Source of the DNA: a virus
Length of the DNA stretch: 37,033 bases
Virus record (IMG/VR): IMGVR_UViG_3300017917_000358
Location: 1 to 37,033 of that record
Direction: 5' to 3' (one strand)
Every line of letters starts with the position of its first letter. Positions within the stretch are counted from its first letter, which is position 1. Made by a program: the position numbers and the translations under genes. The notes under the pieces were generated by a model that had not been told where the DNA came from, searched no databases, and saw only the letters and a list, made by a program, of their open reading frames with translations. Below are positions 1 through 6,867 of this stretch, piece by piece.

Positions 1-89
1 AAGCTAGCCTACGAATCTCTCGTTGAGTGGACTGACTTATACTTCCATCGTTGCCACCACAGCATTGACTACTCATATAAGCACTAACT

Positions 90-178
90 TGGTGGAGCGT
101 GATAGAATCGAACTACTTGGCCACCACCCCGCTTAACAATGCCTACCGGGTTACAGCCGGCAACGGGGAACACGCTCC
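90..178 (-). tRNA. Atypical tRNA-Tyr (GTA) candidate
   Basis: The minus strand has a perfect 7-bp acceptor stem (GGAGCGT with ACGCTCC), discriminator A, an encoded CCA and a T-arm with a TTCGATT loop. The best anticodon arm is GCCGG-CTGTAAC-CCGGT, which gives GTA (Tyr). The total of 89 nt fits a type II tRNA with a long variable arm. The odd part is the D region: only about 11 nt lie between the acceptor and anticodon stems, and the CCCCG there can pair with CGGGG located beyond the anticodon arm. It may be a damaged tRNA or an unusual fold. Confidence 0.55.
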
Positions 179-187
179 ATAAATTGT

Positions 188-263
188 TGGTACTCTGTAC
201 GGGAATCGAACCCGTCTTTGCGACTTGAAAGGCCACTGTCCTAAACCGATAGACGAACAGAGT
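188..263 (-). tRNA. tRNA-Glu (TTC)
   Basis: The cloverleaf is clear on the minus strand. Acceptor ACTCTGT pairs with ACAGAGT, the discriminator is A and CCA is encoded. The anticodon loop is CTTTCAA (anticodon TTC) on a stem GTGGC/GTCGC with wobbles. The T-arm is ACGGG-TTCGATT-CCCGT. It sits in a cluster with Gln, Tyr-like and Lys-like elements transcribed in the same direction. Confidence 0.93.
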
Positions 264-274
264 ATGAATTAAAC

Positions 275-336
275 AGGATAGAATTTTTACGTTTTTGATT
301 AAAAGTCAAATGTATAAAGATTGCTGTTACTATCCT
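275..336 (-). other. Armless tRNA-Lys(TTT)-like element
   Basis: This lies between the Glu and Gln tRNAs on the same strand. The ends form a perfect 7-bp acceptor-like stem, AGGATAG with CTATCCT. The middle (294-310) is a perfect anticodon arm, TTTGA-CTTTTAA-TCAAA, with U33, anticodon TTT and A37, as in bacterial tRNA-Lys. There is no pairing D-arm, and only 12 A/T-rich nt stand where the variable loop and T-arm should be. No CCA is encoded. It is either a tRNA-Lys remnant or a retained anticodon mimic. Confidence 0.5.
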
Positions 337-341
337 AAAAC

Positions 342-415
342 TGGCAGAGGTACTAGGGTTCGAACCTAGGCTAACAGAGTCAAAGTCTGTGGTGCTACCA
401 TTACACTATACCCCA
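342..415 (-). tRNA. tRNA-Gln (TTG)
   Basis: Anticodon arm ACAGA-CTTTGAC-TCTGT gives anticodon TTG (Gln, CAA). The T-arm carries TTCGAAC between pairing TAGG and CCTA stems. Pairs 2-7 of the acceptor form, with an unpaired U1-U72 and discriminator G73. A weak 1-72 position with G73 is the known GlnRS identity pattern, which supports the assignment. CCA is encoded. Confidence 0.92.
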
Positions 416-426
416 ACATAATCATG

Positions 427-623
427 TTACTACAGCATAGGCCCGTCAGAGGGGCATATGTAATGTTCATCTGTAGTAAGCATTCTAAAACACACTAAGT
501 TACTTAGGCCGCGATCGGGGCCATTGTTCACAAAGTATGTTTTAGAATGCCGTGTGTTGCCACACGACATGATAGGGTTGATACCCTACCCAGTGATTTT
601 ACAATCTGTGTTATCGCCACAGA
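427..623 (-). ncRNA. Candidate structured non-coding RNA
   Basis: No ORF is visible in 416-706. Instead there is a chain of strong hairpins. They are 427-435/471-479 (9 bp) enclosing a second hairpin 436-460; 480-492/538-550 (13 bp perfect) enclosing hairpins 495-507 and 507-522; 551-556/561-566 (6 bp); 573-578/583-588 (6 bp); and 605-610/618-623 (6 bp). On the minus strand the 551-566 hairpin has a GNRA-type GCAA tetraloop, which favours minus-strand transcription with the tRNAs. A TATAAT box lies just upstream at 655-660. I recognise no known RNA family. Confidence 0.5.
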
Positions 624-654
624 GTTCATCCTACTGTCCGCCCGTTTGCTACTT

Positions 655-660
655 ATTATA
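655..660 (-). promoter_or_regulatory. Possible -10 box for the RNA/tRNA cluster
   Basis: A TATAAT hexamer on the minus strand lies about 30 nt upstream of the first hairpin of the structured RNA. No convincing -35 box is seen at 16-18 nt, so this is tentative. Confidence 0.3.
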
Positions 661-706
661 GTGTGTAGCCTAGTCCTCGTTACTAGCATTTAACACTGTC
701 AATCAT

Positions 707-868
707 TCAAAACCTCACTAGCTTTTTAAGCTGATTCAGTTTTTCGTGATCCTTTTTGGCTCGCTCATACTTGTTACGTATAAGCTGCCTAACTTGTTCT
801 TCTGACAACGTATGATTCTTTAACCAATTCGTTTTGTCAGAAGCACTGAACTTTACTTTACTCTCCAA
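707..868 (-). CDS. Small basic helical protein, TTG start
   Basis: This is an open frame of 53 residues ending in TGA. It has no ATG. The best start is TTG at 868, with a possible ribosome site (GAAAGG) about 10 nt upstream. The product is rich in Lys, Arg, Glu and Gln with a predicted helical second half (for example LSEEQVRQLIRNKYERAKKD), as in small nucleic-acid-binding or regulatory phage proteins. No family is recognised. The composition and sense-strand match with its neighbours argue for a real gene, but the missing ATG lowers certainty. Confidence 0.45.
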   Translation of the reverse strand: MESKVKFSASDKTNWLKNHTLSEEQVRQLIRNKYERAKKDHEKLNQLKKLVRF

Positions 869-917
869 TTCTTGTCAACCTTTCTGTCGTTGTATTTTCG
901 CAACACAAAAACAAAAA

Positions 918-945
918 CCCCTGAGACTTTTTAGTTTCCCAGGGG
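918..945 (-). terminator. Rho-independent terminator
   Basis: On the minus strand CCCCTG and CAGGGG form the base of a hairpin whose inner ACT/AGT also pair. It is followed immediately by TTTTTG and more T (complement of 911-917). It lies 21 nt after the stop of the 55-residue gene at 967-1134. Confidence 0.8.
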
Positions 946-966
946 CTTCTTAGATTCTTGTAGAGA

Positions 967-1134
967 TTAGATTCTTGGAATCTTCTCTCCTTCTATGAAG
1001 CCACCGGGTACCCCTTGGTCTAAGCCGCGAATACTTGGTGTATTATAACCCTCAAAGGCCGCAGACATAGGAGTCACTGGTGCTATTGACCAAGTTCTCT
1101 CATGTTTCAGCGTTTGACAGTTAAAGTTTTTCAT
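967..1134 (-). CDS. Small hypothetical protein, 55 aa
   Basis: ATG at 1134, TAA at 967-969, followed directly by a strong terminator, which supports a real monocistronic gene. The product is 55 residues with a Gly/Pro-rich C-terminal half (GLDQGVPGGFIEGEKIPRI). I do not recognise it. The late-promoter-like CTAAATAG (1142-1149) ends only 7 nt before the ATG, so the transcript would be nearly leaderless; no good ribosome site is seen. Confidence 0.6.
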   Translation of the reverse strand: MKNFNCQTLKHERTWSIAPVTPMSAAFEGYNTPSIRGLDQGVPGGFIEGEKIPRI

Positions 1135-1141
1135 AGTAAAT

Positions 1142-1149
1142 CTATTTAG
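1142..1149 (-). promoter_or_regulatory. Late-promoter-like CTAAATAG
   Basis: A variant of the T4 late -10 motif (TATAAATA) on the minus strand, 7 nt upstream of the ATG at 1134. Confidence 0.4.
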
Positions 1150-1173
1150 TCCTGGTAAAAAAAATTGTCTTTT

Positions 1174-1195
1174 AAAGGCTGTTTTTTGTGCCTTT
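1174..1195 (-). terminator. Weak hairpin after the ten-gene operon
   Basis: AAAGGC and GCCTTT pair around a 10-nt A-rich loop on the minus strand. An eight-T run follows only after about 9 nt, so this is at best a weak terminator for the operon that ends at 1345. Confidence 0.3.
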
Positions 1196-1344
1196 TGTTA
1201 ATTCATGTATGAAGTATAGCAAATCTAGGAATTGTTGTCAACAACTTTTTTCACTAGCTTGCCCAAACCTCAAAGCCTTGCTTGATTTCTCAAGCGATGT
1301 GTGAAGTATATATGCCTTTGTATTTGTTGTCAAATTTTTTGTGG

Positions 1345-1980
1345 TCAGTTGTTTCCCGAGACAACATTCTGTATAAGATCATGTTCTTCCATGCTCATAG
1401 ATACATCGGCGTATCCGTTCTGTACGAACATGGTAGGGTATTGTTCTCTGATGATACTATCATGTAGTAGACCCGACGTAGTACCTTTCCAATGAGTTGA
1501 CACAGATGTTACGGGTTCATTGTGTATCCATTTCTGAAATGACAGTAGACAACAACCTGCAAATCGTTCGCCCGACGGATCATCCCCGTGCATCAATCCT
1601 GCAGGTCTTTTCCAATCTATAGTTCCCCAACGTGTAGACATGTTGTAGTTTTCTTGAGACGGGAACTGTTCGCCGCCGCCAAGCTGCATAGTAATTGTCT
1701 CTACGTTAGGATGACAGTGAGGTCTTACATACAATGCAGGATGTTCTAGATACAACTCTACTTGATACTGACCTCTTCTAAAAATAGATATGGCAGTAAA
1801 ATCATCCCCGCGAATTATATTCGCATTCCATGGAATCATCAATGGCATCTTAGCATCTAATACAAACCAGTTGAAGAAATCTTCTAATGTATTCCATGAT
1901 TCAGGAATCTTGATACCCATGTAATAATCGTTAGGGTTCAAAATTGACTGTGTAGCATTGTCTGGATGTGGTCCTATCAT
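1345..1980 (-). CDS. Cupin-like protein A (211 aa)
   Basis: This is a cupin-fold candidate and the last gene of the ten-gene operon. The segment HCHPNVETITMQLGGG (around residues 86-101) matches the cupin motif 1 pattern HxH(x3)E(x5-6)G, which normally binds a metal. It is a paralogue of the cupin at 3557-4168; both share an N-terminal IPxxWxxxExFxxW block, the MPxMxPWNAxxIR block and a C-terminal WKGxTxGxL block. The start at 1980 was chosen over upstream TTG because it has the phage's standard leader (AGGAAAATAAA-ATG). The P450 stop sits inside that leader. Cupins may be dioxygenases, isomerases or sugar epimerases; the substrate is unknown. Confidence 0.75.
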   Translation of the reverse strand: MIGPHPDNATQSILNPNDYYMGIKIPESWNTLEDFFNWFVLDAKMPLMIPWNANIIRGDDFTAISIFRRGQYQVELYLEHPALYVRPHCHPNVETITMQLGGGEQFPSQENYNMSTRWGTIDWKRPAGLMHGDDPSGERFAGCCLLSFQKWIHNEPVTSVSTHWKGTTSGLLHDSIIREQYPTMFVQNGYADVSMSMEEHDLIQNVVSGNN

Positions 1981-1981
1981 T

Positions 1982-3169
1982 TTATTTTCCTGATTCAATA
2001 ACAATGTTGGATATCATATCGTCATTTCCTGAGTCAGTAATAACATATGTTAAATCCTCATTATTTGTTAGAACTTTATACTTACCAAAATGTTTTAATA
2101 GTATTTCTAGGTAGACTTCCATAACTGCTTTAGCTATAGCAAGAGCAATACAAGCATGCGGGCCTCTTCCAAACGCTAGGCTGCCTGAGGTGTCACGGTG
2201 TATGTCAAACTTATCAGGGTCAGGGAATTTCTCAGGATCTCTGTTGCCAGATTCCAGACACAATGCTACACGTGTACCTGGGGTCAATAACACTCCATGC
2301 ATTGTAATTTCTTTCATCACTGTTCTAGAGAATCTTCCGGTAGATGCATGGAATCTTAAAGATTCGTCTACTGCTTTGGGAATCAGTGAAGGATCTTCCA
2401 TCAATATATCTAATTGATTTTCTCTGTATAAGTCTAATGTCAAGAACTGTAGTGCCCCTGTCAATGAGCTTGCACCTGACAATGTAGGGCCTGACAACAA
2501 TGATCTAGGATCAAAGTCTAATCCAGATTGTTCACGATTATCAAAATATTCTTTGTAGATACCCGGACCATGTGCAGGACATTTTGCAACATTGGATAAA
2601 AAGTGAGAGATGCCATAAGGTGTTTCGGGTTCAAAATTAAACATCTTCATGTAGCCACTATCATAGCTATGATCTGGATTTATTCTCACAGCTAATGGGG
2701 CTCGGCGTTGAATCTCAACAATCAAGTTTTTAATGACTGTTTTATCAAACGGATAATTCAACATCTCAGCAATTGTCCATGCACTAAGATGCTCAACCGT
2801 ATCTGAAATGTTGATTGTCTTTTTGTTTGAAAGATATTCTTCTGCTTTTTCTCTGAAAAGAGTAACAATCCTCTCAATATTGTCTTTTGAGTAAGCTTGT
2901 TTAACAGTATTTTTTAGTTGAGTATGAACGGGGTCATCGCTAGCCCCCAATGTTTTTCCAAATCTTTTAGAGCGTTCAGCTATTAAGTTTCCTTTAGCTG
3001 AAGAAAAGATATCTGGATTGGTTAGAGCGAACAAAATATCATCATATCTAGTTATTACATATAATTGATATCGTTCGCTCCAATATGCGACTTCGCTTGT
3101 GCGGAATGCTTTGTAGACTTCAAATTTGTTTAGTAACCAAGGACCTGCATGTGGGCTGAAGTATTCCAA
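1982..3169 (-). CDS. Cytochrome P450 (395 aa)
   Basis: This is a heme monooxygenase of bacterial soluble (class I) size. Visible motifs are ExxR in the K-helix (DESLRFHA, around residue 268), the PDKFDIHR segment (around 319-326) and the heme-binding loop FGRGPHACIA (around 332-341), with the usual final Gly of FGxGxHxCxG replaced by Ala. The I-helix segment reads SGASSLTG, so the usual acid-Thr pair of (A/G)Gx(D/E)T is Ser-Ser. That loss is seen in some P450s with altered oxygen activation, such as peroxygenases. The start is TTG at 3169 with a good ribosome site (AAAGGTG) 6 nt upstream. No ferredoxin or reductase gene is in the window, so redox partners would come from the host or elsewhere in the phage. 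Confidence 0.93.
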   Translation of the reverse strand: MEYFSPHAGPWLLNKFEVYKAFRTSEVAYWSERYQLYVITRYDDILFALTNPDIFSSAKGNLIAERSKRFGKTLGASDDPVHTQLKNTVKQAYSKDNIERIVTLFREKAEEYLSNKKTINISDTVEHLSAWTIAEMLNYPFDKTVIKNLIVEIQRRAPLAVRINPDHSYDSGYMKMFNFEPETPYGISHFLSNVAKCPAHGPGIYKEYFDNREQSGLDFDPRSLLSGPTLSGASSLTGALQFLTLDLYRENQLDILMEDPSLIPKAVDESLRFHASTGRFSRTVMKEITMHGVLLTPGTRVALCLESGNRDPEKFPDPDKFDIHRDTSGSLAFGRGPHACIALAIAKAVMEVYLEILLKHFGKYKVLTNNEDLTYVITDSGNDDMISNIVIESGK

Positions 3170-3209
3170 TTTTTCACCTTTGTATAAGTATCTATCTCAA
3201 TGAGACAGA

Positions 3210-3217
3210 TATTTATA
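3210..3217 (-). promoter_or_regulatory. Late promoter TATAAATA ahead of P450
   Basis: An exact T4-type late -10 box on the minus strand, 40 nt upstream of the P450 TTG. It overlaps the stop codon of the preceding 105-aa gene, so it would allow separate late expression of P450 and the last cupin. A 9-bp hairpin (3190-3210, with one G-U pair on the minus strand) lies just downstream. Confidence 0.6.
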
Positions 3218-3530
3218 CTGCTTGGTTAAGTTCTACAATTTCTACGATACCGTTTTGTTCTAGATATGCATTTTTGACAGCAATCAAATTCTCTTGAACT
3301 ACCGGGTCTGCTAACATAGCATCAACACTTTCTCTGGAATCCCATATCATAGTGATACTTAATGAAAGATTGTCCTCAGAGGTTTCAGTATGGATATAAA
3401 TTAATTTATCCGATTGCATGTAATTTTCGCGCCAATGTTGTTTGAACTCGTTAGACAATAAATCTGTCTGCATAGAAAAGAACGGTACGTCTACATTGGG
3501 TCTAATTTGTTTTCTGACTATTTGCCACAT
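3213..3530 (-). CDS. Small monooxygenase-like protein (105 aa)
   Basis: The length and pattern (alternating hydrophobic strands, a helix with WDSRESVDAMLADPVVQ, then a final strand GIVEIVEL) resemble the dimeric alpha/beta-barrel group that includes antibiotic-biosynthesis-type monooxygenases. No catalytic residues are certain, so the family call is an inference. It lies between a cupin and the P450 in the same operon, with a standard ribosome site (AAAGGAAACAATT-ATG). A role in tailoring the same product as its neighbours is plausible; a binding or stabilising role is the alternative. Confidence 0.5.
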   Translation of the reverse strand: MWQIVRKQIRPNVDVPFFSMQTDLLSNEFKQHWRENYMQSDKLIYIHTETSEDNLSLSITMIWDSRESVDAMLADPVVQENLIAVKNAYLEQNGIVEIVELNQAV

Positions 3531-3556
3531 AATTGTTTCCTTTAAGGGTGTATCTT

Positions 3557-4168
3557 TTATTTATCAGAAATATGCTTTTTAGGTTCAGAAACGTCTGCAT
3601 ATCCTGATGTTACATCTACTATTAATCCACGGTCTAAGAATGATTTTCTAATTAATTGTTCTTGTAATGGGCCGGCGGTGGGACCTTTCCATTGAATCGC
3701 AGCAGAGGTCATTTCTTCTATGTTTTCCCAACGCTGACATGCTAAGAAACATGTCCCGTTGCCCAATCTAGAACTAGTATCACCACCGTGTTCGTTTCCA
3801 GATGTGACATTGTGAAATACTTTACCCCACGTATATGTTACACCGGTTACATGCTTGCTTAATGGGTTTTTATGTCCTCCGCCCAAATCTACTACGATAA
3901 CTTCCATTCTAGGGTGGCTATGACGTTCTATGCTAAATCCAGGAAATTCCAAATATAGTTCTACTTGATAGTGCCCTTTTCTAAACACACAAATAGCAGT
4001 AGCGTCATCACTTCTAATGACTTCTGCATTCCAAGGCACCATGATAGGCATTCTAGCATCCATGTACCAGTCAACAAATTCTTCTATGTTTGCCCAATCA
4101 TCAGGGATGTCTATGTTAGCAAAATACTCAGAAGGATTGATAACCTTTTTGATTAGTGGGTCGTTCAT
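3557..4168 (-). CDS. Cupin-like protein B (203 aa)
   Basis: This is a paralogue of the cupin at 1345-1980, with the metal-type motif HSHPRMEVIVVDLGGG around residues 82-97. The two differ most in the segment after this motif and at the C-terminus, which suggests different substrates or a heteromer. ATG at 4168 follows the stop of the upstream PP-loop gene by 7 nt. No signal peptide is visible. The pairing of two diverged cupins with a P450 and a small monooxygenase-like protein suggests ring or chain tailoring, but the reaction is not readable. Confidence 0.75.
   Translation of the reverse strand: MNDPLIKKVINPSEYFANIDIPDDWANIEEFVDWYMDARMPIMVPWNAEVIRSDDATAICVFRKGHYQVELYLEFPGFSIERHSHPRMEVIVVDLGGGHKNPLSKHVTGVTYTWGKVFHNVTSGNEHGGDTSSRLGNGTCFLACQRWENIEEMTSAAIQWKGPTAGPLQEQLIRKSFLDRGLIVDVTSGYADVSEPKKHISDK
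3558..3565 (-). promoter_or_regulatory. Late-promoter-like GATAAATA
   Basis: A one-base variant of TATAAATA on the minus strand, 27 nt upstream of the 105-aa gene. It overlaps the end of the preceding cupin gene, so some of the match may be coding constraint. Confidence 0.35.
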
Positions 4169-4175
4169 ATGTTAC

Positions 4176-5465
4176 TCAATTAAAATTAAAATCGCTTGTT
4201 TTAGCAAACGTATATGATTTAAAATAGTTGACAAATCCAGTTCCCGACACGTTCAAGTATCTAGGAGATATAGATTTATACAGTGCAGTTGTCGCACTTA
4301 GAACCATTTCAGAATATCTAGTATTCTCATGTAGTTTATGTAGCCAAGCTTGGTCTCTTGTGAAGAAACCTGCATCTGCATTAACTTTAACACATTGATA
4401 CAAATCTTCTGTATACGTACTAGGATATATCAATGGTACAATAGCACGTTGGTAAAGTGTTTTTGTTGACAAAGCAGGTATTTTAGTATCATCTTTTAAA
4501 TAAGCCATGCATTTCTTAAAGATTTCGTCTTTGCTAGAAGGATCCAAGTTGTTTCTTATCTGATAATCTATTGCATCTTGCAAACTTGATACCATAGCAA
4601 TGTCCATTGTAGGGTTACCACTACCCAAAATATTAAAAATATTTTTAAACTGAGGTAGATGTGCTGCTTTTGCTACAACATGTGCCTGCTTTACCATGAT
4701 TTCTGGTAGATCAGGAGTCCAATAAAATAACACTCGGTCTAAATTAGGATGCTCCCTATCCGCCGGCATATTTAAGTAGTTGATGCCGGCATCACCTAAT
4801 ATGAAATTGATATCACCGTTTTTTGCAATTTTGATATTAGGCTTGTCAGTTCCGTATACTAATCCAACACGCTTGCCTGATTGTAGTAAATCGTCAATAT
4901 GCTTGAACTTTGCGACATTAGTAAAGTGAGATGTAAGTACAGTTACTATATTACCGCAGGCCTGATACGCCCAATACTCATCTTTGTACTTAACAATATC
5001 CTCAAAGAAATCGTTGATTGTAATCTTTATGCTAGGGTCTCTATCTGCAATTTCTGAAAGTATAGGGAACAATGCAAATTTAGTTTCAGAGATAGTATTA
5101 TCTTCATTTGTATTGTTGCGGTCAAAGTTCCAATTTGACAAGCCTGACATAGGTGCCAAAGCCATTACTTCATCTACACGAATTTTATTATTTAAAAAGG
5201 TTCGTATAACGTTATTACTGTCGGCGCCGCCACTACAAAAGACAATGATATAATCATATTGGTCTCTAATTTGCTGCGCTCTAATTCTATAAAGGTTATC
5301 TAATGTAGTTTCTGGCTCTACTGCCCAGTTTACTTTTGACAATTCTTCGTCAAAAAAATTCCATCTTACTGGTTCTTTTCGTTGTTGTGCAGCCATTATG
5401 GCATCAAACTTATTTGAATAGCGGGTGTTTCCTACACTGTAATATCCTAGTTCTGTTTTAATCAT
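4176..5465 (-). CDS. PP-loop ATPase, large (429 aa)
   Basis: The N-terminal third holds a strand followed by SGGADS (around residues 80-85), the ATP-binding PP-loop motif (SGGxDS) of the N-type ATP pyrophosphatase and asparagine-synthase-like superfamily. These enzymes adenylate a carbonyl before attack by an amine, ammonia or sulfur. There is no glutaminase domain. The C-terminal 250 residues are mostly helical and end without a recognisable RNA-binding domain, so a tRNA-modifying role is less likely but not excluded. It lies 11 nt downstream of a second PP-loop gene. Amide or ester bond formation in the operon's product is the working inference. Confidence 0.75.
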   Translation of the reverse strand: MIKTELGYYSVGNTRYSNKFDAIMAAQQRKEPVRWNFFDEELSKVNWAVEPETTLDNLYRIRAQQIRDQYDYIIVFCSGGADSNNVIRTFLNNKIRVDEVMALAPMSGLSNWNFDRNNTNEDNTISETKFALFPILSEIADRDPSIKITINDFFEDIVKYKDEYWAYQACGNIVTVLTSHFTNVAKFKHIDDLLQSGKRVGLVYGTDKPNIKIAKNGDINFILGDAGINYLNMPADREHPNLDRVLFYWTPDLPEIMVKQAHVVAKAAHLPQFKNIFNILGSGNPTMDIAMVSSLQDAIDYQIRNNLDPSSKDEIFKKCMAYLKDDTKIPALSTKTLYQRAIVPLIYPSTYTEDLYQCVKVNADAGFFTRDQAWLHKLHENTRYSEMVLSATTALYKSISPRYLNVSGTGFVNYFKSYTFAKTSDFNFN

Positions 5466-5476
5466 ATGTTCAATAT

Positions 5477-6442
5477 TTAGCTGTGACTTACATCTGTCAA
5501 ATGATCTTCACCTGCATTATGATTAACATATGTCAAATCATTCCGTAGATTTACTATTGATCTAGGGAAATAGTTTCTATAGTTAAGCCCATTGTATTTG
5601 GTACTTAAAAATCTTTCCATTTCAATGACAATTTCGTCTATCTTTTCAAATCCAGTTTGTTTTCTGCGTTCTATAAGATCAGGATGTGCTTCACGATATC
5701 CTATGATTTTAGTAGAATTACAACCGGTCTTGCCATAGTATTCGTCATTGGTTAACTTTGAAAACCAATTGAGATTCATATATGATAATACTAGTCCAGG
5801 AGTCCACTTAAACCATTCAGCAACTGCAGGCTTGTTAATAGCACGTGCAAATTTACTCCAACCTATATCATGTTCCCAGCATAATATTATCCAGTTACCT
5901 AGTTGACCTTGAATATATTCAGGTGTAGTTCTATGTAGTGTCAAATCGCTAGCACCTAATATGGGAAATCCTTCAGCATCTTCTATAAATTTACAATAGG
6001 GCAATGCTCTAGGTCTATCAATTTGCGCTAACTCTGATACTCTTTCAGCATCATTTTCATAGAACTTTGTTAGGTTAAAGTCAATTAAATCATATTCAAC
6101 ATTTAACATTGAACATACAGTAACCGCATAACTTACGTCATATAAGTTATAATCATTTTCATAGCGCATTATCGTGACCTTAGGTTTACATCCTATTTCA
6201 AGATATGACCTAAGCATTATTTCACTGTCAACGCCACCACTAAAGAATATGTTTGGCTTTAATCCCGGATGACATTCCAATGTGCTACGTGCGGCTTCTA
6301 GTAATTCTTCTTTAAATGACTTTACGGGTCTAGTCATTTTACTAAAATTAGTTCTGAACTGTTCTTTATTGGATTGTCTGCCGAACTTAGGACCGTCGCC
6401 GTATTGCCATGAATACCAATTGTTTTCTGATGTGTAAATCAT
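5477..6442 (-). CDS. PP-loop ATPase, small (321 aa)
   Basis: The PP-loop SGGVDS (around residues 68-73) follows a hydrophobic strand (NIFF), as in asparagine-synthase-like amidotransferases and related AMP-forming enzymes. Later conserved-looking segments include GASDLTLHRTTPEYIQG and FKWTPGL. There is no glutaminase domain. The start overlaps the stop of the upstream hydroxylase gene as ATGA, a sign of translational coupling. It is a distant relative of the neighbouring 429-aa protein; two in tandem could form a heteromer or act on two bonds. The substrate is unknown. Confidence 0.75.
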   Translation of the reverse strand: MIYTSENNWYSWQYGDGPKFGRQSNKEQFRTNFSKMTRPVKSFKEELLEAARSTLECHPGLKPNIFFSGGVDSEIMLRSYLEIGCKPKVTIMRYENDYNLYDVSYAVTVCSMLNVEYDLIDFNLTKFYENDAERVSELAQIDRPRALPYCKFIEDAEGFPILGASDLTLHRTTPEYIQGQLGNWIILCWEHDIGWSKFARAINKPAVAEWFKWTPGLVLSYMNLNWFSKLTNDEYYGKTGCNSTKIIGYREAHPDLIERRKQTGFEKIDEIVIEMERFLSTKYNGLNYRNYFPRSIVNLRNDLTYVNHNAGEDHLTDVSHS

Positions 6443-6867
6443 ATTGCACTCTTGTATGTACCAAACACTTTATCCCACAATGCAGTAAACAATCCGTAAT
6501 TTGAATTTGAACGGTGATGAATCATGTGCCATTTACCGCTCGTTAGTATAGGTATGTTGAATGTTTTATTATGCTCTATTGTTTCTTGTATGAATGCTGC
6601 CCATACATAGTAGAATATACTAATCCACCATTGTCCTGTAACTAAACTGAATAGTAACGTGGGAATAACTTCAGATAACCACAGGTCTAATGTGCTTTTC
6701 CAAGTATCATTGAACAGGAACAGATTAGACCAATGCCATCTAGTGTCATTATTTAATATGAATCTATGATGGTCTAAATGTATTTCTCTGAGTACAGGGA
6801 TTGCATGAGCAAATCTATGTATCCAGTATAATAACAGAGTCCAAGAGAAGAAATATACTATTATCAT
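6439..6867 (-). CDS. Compact fatty-acid-hydroxylase/sterol-desaturase-like protein
   Basis: The His motifs of the membrane di-iron hydroxylase superfamily are visible: HRFAH (residues 17-21), HLDHH (around 30-34), a lone His in IEHNK, and HMIHH (around 114-118). Hydrophobic segments lie at the N-terminus and in the middle (LLFSLVTGQWWISIFYYVW). At 142 residues it is short for the family, but the His clusters are complete, so it may be a minimal active form. Its start overlaps the desaturase stop (TGATG) and its own stop overlaps the next ATG. Confidence 0.82.
   Translation of the reverse strand: MIIVYFFSWTLLLYWIHRFAHAIPVLREIHLDHHRFILNNDTRWHWSNLFLFNDTWKSTLDLWLSEVIPTLLFSLVTGQWWISIFYYVWAAFIQETIEHNKTFNIPILTSGKWHMIHHRSNSNYGLFTALWDKVFGTYKSAI

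Noticed and set aside
1-89. Further tRNA or RNA gene at the left edge
   Set aside because: Small hairpins occur, but no acceptor stem, T-loop or CCA could be placed.
605-623. Full tRNA-Ile at the GCGATAA hairpin
   Set aside because: The loop resembles an Ile anticodon arm but has C at position 33, and no acceptor or T-arm surrounds it.
3190-3210. Hairpin after the 105-aa gene as a terminator
   Set aside because: There is no T-run, and the late promoter overlaps it. It may be a processing site only.
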